A DNA stretch of 64,000 nt from assembly GCA_039938515.1 (NCBI GenBank), contig JBDUUL010000001.1, positions 1 through 64,000 on the forward strand, read 5' to 3'. Source of the DNA: Nitrososphaera sp. (GTDB lineage: Archaea; Thermoproteota; Nitrososphaeria; Nitrososphaerales; Nitrososphaeraceae). The stretch's first letter is position 1. Every line of letters begins with the position of its first letter. Positions 51,229-57,617 of this stretch are shown here, piece after piece. The notes under the pieces are model-generated. The model did no database searches. It saw only the letters and a list, made by a program, of their open reading frames with translations, and was not told the origin of the DNA. The position numbers and the translations under genes are program-made.

Positions 51229-52449
51229 CTACTCCTTTACCTCGGTTACCTTCATTGGCGCGTCATTAAGTATTTTTCTCTCAAGCCTGTCGTCAAGGTA
51301 CAGCTCCAATATGTCCCCCATCCGAAGCTCCTTCAGGCCCTTGGCAAGGGTCTCGGCCTCGTGCTTGGTTGTTTCAAGGCCAAGAAGCGTCAGGAGGTAG
51401 GCGGCTCCGTTCTTTCCCGCAAGCTCGCCAAAGACAATCTTGCGCCTATTCCCGACAGTCTTGGGCTCGAGAATTTCATATGCCGCTGGATTTCTCAGGA
51501 TAGCGGCCAGATGGGTTCCGGCCTTATGCTTGTATGCGCTGTCGCCAACTATCGGCTTTGATTCTGGCACCGGCATTGAGGTATAGTCTGAAATGGTCTT
51601 TGAGAGGTCCCTTAGCATATGCAGCCGTAGGTCGTTGTTCGAGCGGTAAATCAGAGTCAGCGCGACTGCAGTTTCCGCAAGTGACGGGATGCCCGTTCTT
51701 TCGCCAAAGCCGTCAATGGTCGTGTGGATCTGATCCGCTCCTGCATCGCAGCCGGCGAGCGCGTTTGCCAAGGCAAGGCCGACATCGTTGTGGCAGTGGA
51801 CATCGAGCTTTGACTTGGACGTGTCGATATTGTCTCTGACCAATTTTATGAGATTGTACATTCCCCGGGGCCGCATGATTCCTACAGTGTCCGGGATGCT
51901 TATCCTTTCAATCCCCCTCTTGTTCATCTCCTTGCACATCTCGATGAGAAATTCCGGAGAGGTCCTACTTGCATCTTCCATGGTAAAGCGTGACTTGAGA
52001 CCATGCGCCTTGATGTAGTCTGCTACCTCGAGAGCCCTTATCTTGGCCTCTTCGCGCGAAATCTTTAGTTTCGCTGCAAGGTGTATGTCAGAGATTCCCA
52101 TGTAGGTGGCGACCCAGGTTGGATCACAGTTAAGCGCAAGGTCAACATCAGACTTGATTGCGCGGACGTGGGCTACAATGTCCGCGCGAAGGCCCTGCTT
52201 TATTATGGTCTTTGTTGCCTCAAGATGGTCCTGAGAAACCACCGGGCTGATTTCTATTTGGTCGACTCCAAAAGAGTCGAGCATCCAAGCAATCTGGATG
52301 CGCTGCTTGATAGTAAACGAAACACCTGGATGCTGCTCTCCCTCTCTAAGCGTGCTGTCCAGGATACTGATCTTTCTTGCTGGCTCGTCTTCTGACCAGC
52401 GATTGTACTGATGAGCATAAAAGTTCGGGTCGTCGGTTTTCAGGGACAT
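51229..52449 (-). CDS. Homocitrate synthase/isopropylmalate synthase family protein
   Basis: The enzyme condenses acetyl-CoA with 2-oxoglutarate to start the alpha-aminoadipate lysine pathway. It has the TIM barrel motifs ILDSTLREGEQHPGVSFT (about 28-45), DVHCHNDVGLALANALAGCD (about 214-233) and IDGFGERTGIPSL (about 244-256). The C-terminal domain has GDSAYKHKAGTHLAAIL. The 406-residue length fits. Family membership alone does not separate homocitrate from isopropylmalate synthase, but LysW and LysX next door make homocitrate much more likely. It is the first gene of the cluster. Confidence 0.87.
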   Translation of the reverse strand: MSLKTDDPNFYAHQYNRWSEDEPARKISILDSTLREGEQHPGVSFTIKQRIQIAWMLDSFGVDQIEISPVVSQDHLEATKTIIKQGLRADIVAHVRAIKSDVDLALNCDPTWVATYMGISDIHLAAKLKISREEAKIRALEVADYIKAHGLKSRFTMEDASRTSPEFLIEMCKEMNKRGIERISIPDTVGIMRPRGMYNLIKLVRDNIDTSKSKLDVHCHNDVGLALANALAGCDAGADQIHTTIDGFGERTGIPSLAETAVALTLIYRSNNDLRLHMLRDLSKTISDYTSMPVPESKPIVGDSAYKHKAGTHLAAILRNPAAYEILEPKTVGNRRKIVFGELAGKNGAAYLLTLLGLETTKHEAETLAKGLKELRMGDILELYLDDRLERKILNDAPMKVTEVKE

Positions 52450-52705
52450 GATCCGATAAGAAACGCCTCGAGCAGCAGATATAAACGTTTTCGCAAGACA
52501 ATTACGAAAAGCAGCACTTTGCCAACGTAAACAGACGCTTTTCGCATCGCCATACGCTCTTGCGGCCCAACGCTGATATCCTCACAAATGCTGAAAGTCC
52601 CAACCAGCTCATCGAACTTACGTGGAGACCTGCATGTAGCAGTTAATCAGCAACGGTCTGGGTGATCAATTCCGCCATTGAGCCTGCTCCGGAAGCGAAT
52701 CCTCA

Positions 52706-54190
52706 TCATTTAGTGAGTTCTGCGACAATTTTTTCTAGGTTTGCGTTGGCCTCTTGGAGTAAGGAGATCCTGGACCCCAGTGCCGCTCTCTGTTTTCTCT
52801 GAGCTTCAGACACCTCGTCAATCATTGCTGCCTGCTCTTTTGGACTCGGCGACCCCTGAGACTTTTTGCTCCTGACAGACTTTTCCGGTGTCATTTCTGA
52901 AATCACCTTGTGAATTCTTGCAACATCGAATTCCTCCTTGGGTCTGGCGCGCAATAGCGCAGTCTTGATATCGGCCTCGGATAACCCCCGGAGCGAGCCA
53001 TGGCCCTTTGAGATCGCCTCATTGACTACAGCTCCAACTATCTTGTGAGCCGCGCGAAAAGGGATGCCCTGCTCGGAAACGAGCCGCTCGGCGACGTCCA
53101 GGGCTATTGCATAGCTGTTCTTGCAGGATTCTTCCATCCTTTCATGCCTGATCTGCAGGGTATCTACCACTCCTTTCAATACACGGAGGGTGTCAAGGAC
53201 CGTCTTGCTCATCCTGAAAAGTGGCTGCTTGAATTCCTGCAAGTCCCTGTCGTAGCCGGACGGCAGAGACTTTACTATCGCCAGAAGGGAAACGCAGTCT
53301 CCGATTACCGAACCAGCCTTAGCTCTTGCCATTTCAAGTGGGTCGGGATTTTTTTTCTGAGGCATAGCGCTTGAGGTGGAAGAATAGCTGTCGTCCAGCT
53401 CGATGTAACCGAACTCCGTGCTTGACCACAGTACAAGATCTTCTGCCACGCGAGAAATCGAGTTCATGCAAAGTGTCAAGTCTGATGCGTACTCTAGCAG
53501 GACATCCCGGGAACTTGTAGCATCAAGCGAGTTTACCACAAGACCATCAAAGCCGAGCGTCCTGGCGGTAAATTCCCGGTCAATATTCATGCTCGTTCCC
53601 AGTATTGCGCAAGAGCCAAGTGGCGACCTGTTTACTCTCCTATACGCCTCACTAAGGCGCTCCACGTCCCTGAGCAGACTATATGCGAAAGCAAGGAAAT
53701 AGTGCGAAAGGGTGCCGATCTGTGCCTGCTGCAGGTGCGTGTAGAAGAGCATGACCGTACACTTGTTTTGCTTTGCGCGCCGAATCAATACCTCGACAAG
53801 GTCAAGAAGGGCGCTGGAAATCAAGTTGATATCGTCGCGGATTTTCATCCTTGTATCAAGTGCCACCTGATCGTTGCGCGACCTTGCGGTGTGCATCTTG
53901 CCACCTGCTTCGGTGCCCGCCTCGGTGGCCACAAATCCCTCAAGAGCCTCATGGATGTCCTCAAAGCCTTCGGTTCTAATCAGCAGCGGTTTGCTTTTGG
54001 CCAGCTCCAGCGCAGCGAGAACTGCTTTCAATTCTTTTGCCGTGAGGTACTTTTGCTTGTGAAGCATCAAGACGTGCGCCTCTGTCCCAAGGATGTCGTA
54101 ACCAAGAATCGCCTTATCTTCCTGCATTGATGACAAAAAATCCAGCGCGTCACTGTCAAGTTCGCCCTTGGGCCTTGAGCGGTACATCAT
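52706..54190 (-). CDS. argH: Argininosuccinate lyase
   Basis: ArgH cleaves argininosuccinate to arginine and fumarate. The 494-residue product has the superfamily signature SSAMPQKKNPDPLEMARAKA (about 276-295) and the catalytic HTARSRNDQVALDTRM (about 99-114), TVMLFYTHLQQAQ and SPLGSCAILGTS. Beyond the normal C-terminus is an extra tail of about 60 residues, a Ser/Lys/Gln-rich linker and a coiled helix (LGSRISLLQEANANLEKIVA). ATG codons stand at 54190 and 54187, about 28 bases after a CTAAAATAAAG box. About 255 bases without a gene separate it from the lysine cluster. Confidence 0.94.
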   Translation of the reverse strand: MMYRSRPKGELDSDALDFLSSMQEDKAILGYDILGTEAHVLMLHKQKYLTAKELKAVLAALELAKSKPLLIRTEGFEDIHEALEGFVATEAGTEAGGKMHTARSRNDQVALDTRMKIRDDINLISSALLDLVEVLIRRAKQNKCTVMLFYTHLQQAQIGTLSHYFLAFAYSLLRDVERLSEAYRRVNRSPLGSCAILGTSMNIDREFTARTLGFDGLVVNSLDATSSRDVLLEYASDLTLCMNSISRVAEDLVLWSSTEFGYIELDDSYSSTSSAMPQKKNPDPLEMARAKAGSVIGDCVSLLAIVKSLPSGYDRDLQEFKQPLFRMSKTVLDTLRVLKGVVDTLQIRHERMEESCKNSYAIALDVAERLVSEQGIPFRAAHKIVGAVVNEAISKGHGSLRGLSEADIKTALLRARPKEEFDVARIHKVISEMTPEKSVRSKKSQGSPSPKEQAAMIDEVSEAQRKQRAALGSRISLLQEANANLEKIVAELTK

Positions 54191-54339
54191 TGGTGTTGAC
54201 TCCTGTTGCTTTATTTTAGTATTGGGTGCGCACCGTAACAGCTTAAAATTTAAGATTCAAGATGTTTTTTCTAGCGTTGGCTGCACTAGCCGAAGGAGAG
54301 TTTTAAGCCTTTTATCCGACCGTCAGAATTTAGCTGCTA

Positions 54340-54573
54340 GTGCGCATTCCCTACCAAGTGCGGCCCGCATCCGTTATTGCCGATAGGGCAAGAAAGCTCA
54401 TCCACAAGTCAAACTTCCAAACGGGCAGTTGCACTCACTGCGGCAGTCCAGCGACCAAGGAGCTGTTATTCAAAGAAAAGGATGGTATTATCATCGAGAG
54501 GTACTGTGACAAGTGCGCAGATGTGATTCTGGCCGGTAAGGAGTTTTTCAAGATAAAGACGTCAGACCTTTGA
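54340..54573 (+). CDS. Zinc-finger protein, 77 residues
   Basis: The product is a short basic helix followed by a four-cysteine knuckle pair (GSCTHCGSPATKE and ERYCDKCADVI). This is a plausible zinc ribbon. The GTG 54340 has a TTTTAAGCC-like box about 30 bases upstream. It has no recognised family. It lies at the point where the chromosomal genes give way to the region of small genes that continues to the right edge, so it may belong to either. Sequence outside the Cys pairs is rich in Lys and Ile, consistent with nucleic-acid binding. Confidence 0.6.
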   Translation: MRIPYQVRPASVIADRARKLIHKSNFQTGSCTHCGSPATKELLFKEKDGIIIERYCDKCADVILAGKEFFKIKTSDL

Positions 54574-54591
54574 CCTTGCGACCGTACACAT

Positions 54592-54801
54592 CTATTGAAC
54601 GCGATGTCTTCTCAAAGCAAACATTACGTTTATCATCACCACAACGCCAAACATCACAAAGAGAAGAGGAATTGTGATCTCTATCGAACTAATCTGCGAT
54701 GATATTTCCTTCCGAAGCAGGATGTAAGAAACGACCGAGTAAACTGCCGTGATGGTAGAAAGCCTGATGATTAGCGCGTTGCGTAGAGAAGTGCGCCACA
54801 T
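54592..54801 (-). CDS. Small two-helix membrane protein
   Basis: The 69-residue product has hydrophobic segments at about 8-28 (NALIIRLSTITAVYSVVSYI) and 40-60 (ITIPLLFVMFGVVVMINVMF), with Arg/Lys at both ends. It is not related to any family I recognise. The gene starts with ATG 54801 and converges with the zinc-finger gene 54340-54573. The A/T-rich stretch at about 54818-54828 may be its promoter. It could belong to the integrated element that begins near here. Confidence 0.5.
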   Translation of the reverse strand: MWRTSLRNALIIRLSTITAVYSVVSYILLRKEISSQISSIEITIPLLFVMFGVVVMINVMFALRRHRVQ

Positions 54802-54936
54802 TCAAAATCTGGCAGTAATTATTGGATTTATTGCTTCTTGAAGTAGCCTTCCGTTCCATTCTCTCCGGCTTTGTGACGGACTCCCTCCCCCTCAAGTACC
54901 AGCTCTGATATAAGGTCAGCCTTACAGCTAGCCGCA

Positions 54937-55164
54937 TTGCATTGCATCCTTTACTGCAACTGGGTCGGACGCAAAGCTGCGAATTTTGGTCCAGACTGGA
55001 AATACTGCGCTCTATGCTGCACCTACTTCAAGCAGAAAGGAGTTAGATGTCCTTGCTGTGGACGGACGCTAAGAGATGCCAGTTATCCGCGCTGTGAAAA
55101 ATGCGGCAGGAAGCTCAAAGCAGGCATTTGCTATTCATGCATGACCAACGGTGAAAAGGGCTAG
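54937..55164 (+). CDS. Multi-cysteine zinc-ribbon protein, 75 residues
   Basis: Three zinc-type knuckles follow each other: YCALCCTYFKQKGVRCPCCG (about 23-42), RCEKCGRKLKAG and ICYSCMT, plus two leading cysteines. It resembles the 65-residue protein encoded at 55821-56018 on the other strand (shared pattern YC..C..F......RCPCC..LR), so the two are paralogues placed face to face. TTG 54937 is the likely start; a GATATAAGG box lies about 27 bases upstream. It lies at the left margin of the element-like region. Role unknown; nucleic-acid binding is likely. Confidence 0.65.
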   Translation: MHCILYCNWVGRKAANFGPDWKYCALCCTYFKQKGVRCPCCGRTLRDASYPRCEKCGRKLKAGICYSCMTNGEKG

Positions 55165-55353
55165 GGGAACCGGCTTGTGAATAAGACAGACCTGGACAAG
55201 ACCGGATGCCAGTCGCAGCCTAGCCCCGAAATCGGCGTACTCTATAATGCCAATCGAGAAAATAAGCAGAATAGCTGGTTGTTATAGATCGAAAAAATGA
55301 TTCTGGAATGTTAATTGCATAACTGCATCAGATAACCTTTGATTTGTTAAAGT

Positions 55354-55439
55354 GGGAGAGGGGACCTTTGATGAGAAGGCAACCATGCTAGACCAGTTTG
55401 TGTGACCAAGTTTGGCATAACATGACAAGCCCCTCTCCC
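55354..55439. repeat. Perfect 10-bp inverted repeat enclosing nested hairpins (element A)
   Basis: GGGAGAGGGG at 55354-55363 is matched exactly by CCCCTCTCCC at 55430-55439, 66 bases apart. Within lie CCTT/AAGG around a 7-base loop and a longer ATGC/GCAT arm, so the whole could fold as a stem with two side arms. No protein frame of any known family crosses it. It is the first of three such structures between convergent zinc-ribbon genes; the 55165-55820 stretch has no other gene. Confidence 0.6.
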
Positions 55440-55593
55440 AGCTAATGCATTTCTCCGGGAGAGATTTAACTGATTGTTCAATCATTGACCCGCTGTTCGC
55501 TGATTGCCACATTTTGCAACGGTGTATCCTTTTGTTCGCCTTTAGAAATATTTGGCTAATTCGCAGATAACTAACTCGCGCGTCAATTCGCGC

Positions 55594-55646
55594 AAGCAGG
55601 GGTATTGGTTCAATTGAGCTCAAACCTTTGGACTGTGCCCCTGCTT
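55594..55646. repeat. Perfect 9-bp inverted repeat (element B)
   Basis: AAGCAGGGG at 55594-55602 pairs exactly with CCCCTGCTT at 55638-55646, with a 35-base interior. The interior includes a GGTT/AACC pair and the palindrome TTGAGCTCAA at 55614-55623. The T-rich run CTTCTTTT begins at its right end, so on the plus strand it could also end transcription. It is smaller than elements A and C. Confidence 0.6.
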
Positions 55647-55656
55647 CTTTTAATCG

Positions 55657-55740
55657 AAAAGGCGGGCACGTGGTCCTGAATTACAGGAGTCGGACCCCTT
55701 ATGGCAAGTTACCATGCCATTGGACCGTTACCCGCCTTTT
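55657..55740. repeat. Perfect 10-bp inverted repeat enclosing nested hairpins (element C)
   Basis: AAAAGGCGGG at 55657-55666 is matched exactly by CCCGCCTTTT at 55731-55740, 64 bases apart. Inside are a perfect TCCTG/CAGGA hairpin (55674-55688) and an ATGGCA/TGCCAT hairpin (55701-55720); GGTCC (55672-55676) can also pair with GGACC (55722-55726). The fold is again a closing stem with two arms, of almost the same length as element A. The A-run and T-run at its outer ends would let it work as a terminator in both directions, which fits convergent genes, but a simple terminator does not need the interior. Confidence 0.65.
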
Positions 55741-55820
55741 GTCGTGTCGAAACTCTCCACTAACAGCGAGAATGCGGCTATGAAGAGCAGCAACACTACC
55801 GCCTTCTTGGTATTTCTGAG

Positions 55821-56018
55821 CTATCGTATAGTACTCTGTTGGCGCTTTATCATGACTGAATAATTTGCAATCGAGCCACGCCGGAGCATCTGATTGCAGC
55901 AAGGGCACCTGTTAGATTTAGGCAGCCAGAAACACTCGCACCTTGAGCAGTAGGCAAAGCCGCGGCTGTAAGTGCCGCCGCGGATGCCTTCTCTAGAGCA
56001 TAGATTGCAGCAGGTCAT
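55821..56018 (-). CDS. Multi-cysteine zinc-ribbon protein, 65 residues
   Basis: The product has CxxC knuckles in CCNLCSREG, AYCSRCECF and RCPCCNQML, with a short basic tail. It resembles the protein at 54937-55164 in the spacing of the second and third knuckles and the LR after the last. It is the final gene of a run of six minus-strand small genes, starting 5 bases after the stop of the previous one. The function is unknown; the whole run looks like early or regulatory genes of a virus or plasmid. Confidence 0.65.
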   Translation of the reverse strand: MTCCNLCSREGIRGGTYSRGFAYCSRCECFWLPKSNRCPCCNQMLRRGSIANYSVMIKRQQSTIR

Positions 56019-56023
56019 TTCTC

Positions 56024-56386
56024 CTAGACTCTGAAATCAAAGTTAGCCTCGCCAAAGCCGCGCTGTGTATGCCTGCATGCAGGATGTACATGCCATGATC
56101 CTGTTATGGAACCGTTGCTGAACGGTACAAGCGTACCTTCCTTGCCAAGGCACACCATGCACATTTTCGAACCCTTCGTGCCCTTTGGCGGCCAGTTGAG
56201 CTTTGCCATCGCTTCAGCAAACGGCTCGTCTCTGGGCGAAAAGATGGTTTCAAGGTCGCATCTTAGCATTGACAGAAGCGATTCCGTAGCATACGTGCCA
56301 ACGTCCTGCTTGTTGTGCTGTGCCAGGTGCTTTAGGACTTCGTACTGGCCGCTTGTCAGCTCGATAAATGCAACAATGCGCTTCAT
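56024..56386 (-). CDS. Hypothetical protein with a C-terminal Cys/His site, 120 residues
   Basis: The N-terminal 45 residues (KRIVAFIELTSGQYEVLKHL then ESLLSMLRCDLE) resemble the N-terminal part of the next protein upstream (56383-56598), so the pair arose by duplication. The rest has MCMVCLGKEGTLV and WHVHPACRH, which could bind a metal ion through two Cys, two His and another Cys. It ends with a short basic segment. The gene overlaps the upstream gene by 4 bases. Not a recognised family. Coupled small genes of this type are common in archaeal viruses. Confidence 0.65.
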   Translation of the reverse strand: MKRIVAFIELTSGQYEVLKHLAQHNKQDVGTYATESLLSMLRCDLETIFSPRDEPFAEAMAKLNWPPKGTKGSKMCMVCLGKEGTLVPFSNGSITGSWHVHPACRHTQRGFGEANFDFRV

Positions 56387-56598
56387 TCCTTCTTGCCCTC
56401 TTCGAGCTTGGCCAGCAATTCTTTGCGCTCGGTGTGTCCGTACTTGAAGGTAAGGTCAATGTTTGACTCCAGGCATGAAATGACATCGCCCTGCACATAC
56501 TCGGAATGGTCCATGCATTCCACCTGGCAGATGCGATTCATGACTTCAAACTGTGCATCTGTCAGCTCTATCATGGCGATTATGCGCTTCAAGGTCAA
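56383..56598 (-). CDS. Hypothetical protein, 71 residues, paralogue of its neighbour
   Basis: It begins LKRIIAMIELTDAQFEVMNR, similar to the first 20 residues of the downstream 120-residue protein. This is followed by a helix with ICQVECMDHSEYVQGDV and a charged tail of Lys/Glu (LLAKLEEGKKE). There is no C-terminal Cys/His part, so it looks like the same N-terminal module alone. It overlaps both neighbours by 4 bases. Likely a subunit or regulator partner of the larger copy, but that is inferred only from similarity. Confidence 0.6.
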   Translation of the reverse strand: MTLKRIIAMIELTDAQFEVMNRICQVECMDHSEYVQGDVISCLESNIDLTFKYGHTERKELLAKLEEGKKE

Positions 56599-56900
56599 TC
56601 CTCTCCCAGCTCGCAGGCGTGGATGTTGTGGCCCTCAATCATTGATTTTGCCAGCAGCTCGCCAAGCCTCTTGTTGTCGACCTTGAGCCAGTACCTTGCT
56701 ACTTCCTTCATGCAAAACGTGACGTACTGAGAGAAGTCCTCAAAGTCAAGCTCCCTTGCCATCTGCTCATGGAACGCGTGAAGTCTTGAAGGCAGTACAA
56801 GGCCGTTTTTCAGGTGTGCCCGTACGACCATTGGGATATAATCCGGCTTGCCTAATTCGAACTCAAAGCCAGGTTTGCCGAGGACCTCTTTTTCAGTCAA
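56595..56900 (-). CDS. Hypothetical protein, 101 residues
   Basis: Not recognised. It opens with a polar strand region (KPGFEFELGKPDYIPMVVRA), then continues with helices (LPSRLHAFHEQMARELDFED, FSQYVTFCMKEVARYWLK) and a final acidic part. It resembles in outline small RNA- or DNA-associated viral proteins, but no motif supports that. Its ends overlap the neighbours by 4 bases each, so it is translated from a shared transcript. Codon use matches the other genes of this run. Confidence 0.6.
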   Translation of the reverse strand: MTEKEVLGKPGFEFELGKPDYIPMVVRAHLKNGLVLPSRLHAFHEQMARELDFEDFSQYVTFCMKEVARYWLKVDNKRLGELLAKSMIEGHNIHACELGED

Positions 56901-57106
56901 GCTGCAGCGCCTCCCTTGCTTTCAATCGGTGCTACAGTCAGACCTTGACTTTCCAGCTCCTTTGCTATCCTGTCGTAGAGCTCGACTGATTCTTTCAGGG
57001 CTGTCTCTTTGTCGTTAGAATAGACATGGACCGTATGCCTCGCGCCTTTGGCGGACCTCTCTATCTTCACCGAATACTGGAATAGCGGAGCCTGCTCGTC
57101 GGACAC
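56897..57106 (-). CDS. Hypothetical protein, 69 residues
   Basis: Not recognised. Beginning QAPLFQYSVKIERSAKGARH, it contains an amphipathic beta strand pair, followed by a Lys/Glu helix (DKETALKESVELYDRIAKEL) and a short Gly/Ala end. That layout could be a small nucleic-acid-binding fold. It starts at GTG 57106, whose G is also the last base of the upstream stop (TAGTG), and its end overlaps the next gene by 4 bases. Confidence 0.55.
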   Translation of the reverse strand: MSDEQAPLFQYSVKIERSAKGARHTVHVYSNDKETALKESVELYDRIAKELESQGLTVAPIESKGGAAA

Positions 57107-57321
57107 TATAGCTCAACTCCATACTTGGCCCACAGCTCAGGGTCGGCGCCGGCGTCTTCGAACTTGTACGTTCGAAAGCAGACTGCCAGTGCTGTCCAGT
57201 CGACCCATACCTGCTCGCATCTTTTCTGATAGTACTGTCCTGAAAGGAAGGTCTCCATCTCGGCGGCTGTCCGAAATTCTCGTATGTTGATGTTGCTTTT
57301 TGCAAAGGATGACATTTGCAT
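57106..57321 (-). CDS. Hypothetical protein, 71 residues, first gene of the small-gene run
   Basis: Not recognised. It reads QMSSFAKSNINIREFRTAAE, METFLSGQYYQKRCEQVWVD and then WTALAVCFRTYKFED, with helices and aromatic residues but no clear motif. The ATG 57321 lies about 27 bases from a TTATAA box (57346-57351) embedded in TGTTGTA repeats, so this gene is the entry to a run of six coupled genes. A second in-frame ATG lies two codons later. Expression is presumably controlled together with the divergent regulator gene at 57413. Confidence 0.6.
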   Translation of the reverse strand: MQMSSFAKSNINIREFRTAAEMETFLSGQYYQKRCEQVWVDWTALAVCFRTYKFEDAGADPELWAKYGVEL

Positions 57322-57327
57322 GGTGTA

Positions 57328-57389
57328 TTGTTGTAATGTTGTAGGTTATAAGTCTTGTTGTAGTGTTGTCAATACAACAAGCTATAAAG
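57328..57389. promoter_or_regulatory. Divergent promoters studded with TGTTGTA repeats
   Basis: Between the divergent genes are TGTTGTA at 57329-57335, 57337-57343 and 57356-57362, a partial copy at 57364-57369 and an inverted copy TACAACA at 57373-57379. CTTGTTGTA (57354-57362) and TACAACAAG (57373-57381) make a perfect inverted repeat with a 10-base spacer. A TTATAA box (57346-57351) serves the minus-strand run, and CTATAAAG (57382-57389) serves the plus-strand regulator gene. The repeats touch both boxes. This is the layout of an operator for a small dimeric repressor, most simply the ribbon-helix-helix protein beside it. Confidence 0.7.
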
Positions 57390-57412
57390 ACAAGATTTTA
57401 TAAATCGTCGCT

Positions 57413-57577
57413 ATGTCAGAGCTCGATGCCATGCCAGACGATCTTGTTCAAACTTCTTTGAGGATGCCTAAGGAGCTCTTGAAAGACTTGAAGCGGATTG
57501 CTCTCGATAGTGATAAGTCCCTCCAAGACCTTATAGTCGAGTGTCTTTCTGACTTTGTGAAAAAGAAGTCTAAATAG
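57413..57577 (+). CDS. Ribbon-helix-helix (CopG/Arc-like) regulator, 54 residues
   Basis: An ATG at 57413 opens a 54-codon frame. TSLRMPKELLKDLKRIALDS is the beta-strand and first helix and SLQDLIVECLSDFVKKK the second helix of a ribbon-helix-helix domain. Such proteins bind inverted repeats as dimers. The gene begins 31 bases after a palindromic TGTTGTA pair and about 28 bases after a CTATAAAG box, so autoregulation is likely. It stands divergent to the small-gene run and 40 bases ahead of the Shedu-like gene. Confidence 0.8.
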   Translation: MSELDAMPDDLVQTSLRMPKELLKDLKRIALDSDKSLQDLIVECLSDFVKKKSK

Positions 57578-57617
57578 AAGATTTAGAACCACTGTTTTCG
57601 GGGCTTGAAAGGAGATT

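Noticed and set aside
55282-55623. Minus-strand open frame of about 113 codons in the structured region
   Set aside because: No protein-like pattern, and it runs through element A and part of element B; the inverted repeats explain the region better.
55354-55740. Integron attC-like sites
   Set aside because: The outer ends do not show the paired GTTRRRY and RYYYAAC boxes, no integron integrase is in the window and the inner arms do not follow attC spacing.
57328-57382. CRISPR array or replication-origin iterons
   Set aside because: The TGTTGTA units are 7 bases with irregular short spacing and no replication protein gene is adjacent; an operator array fits better.
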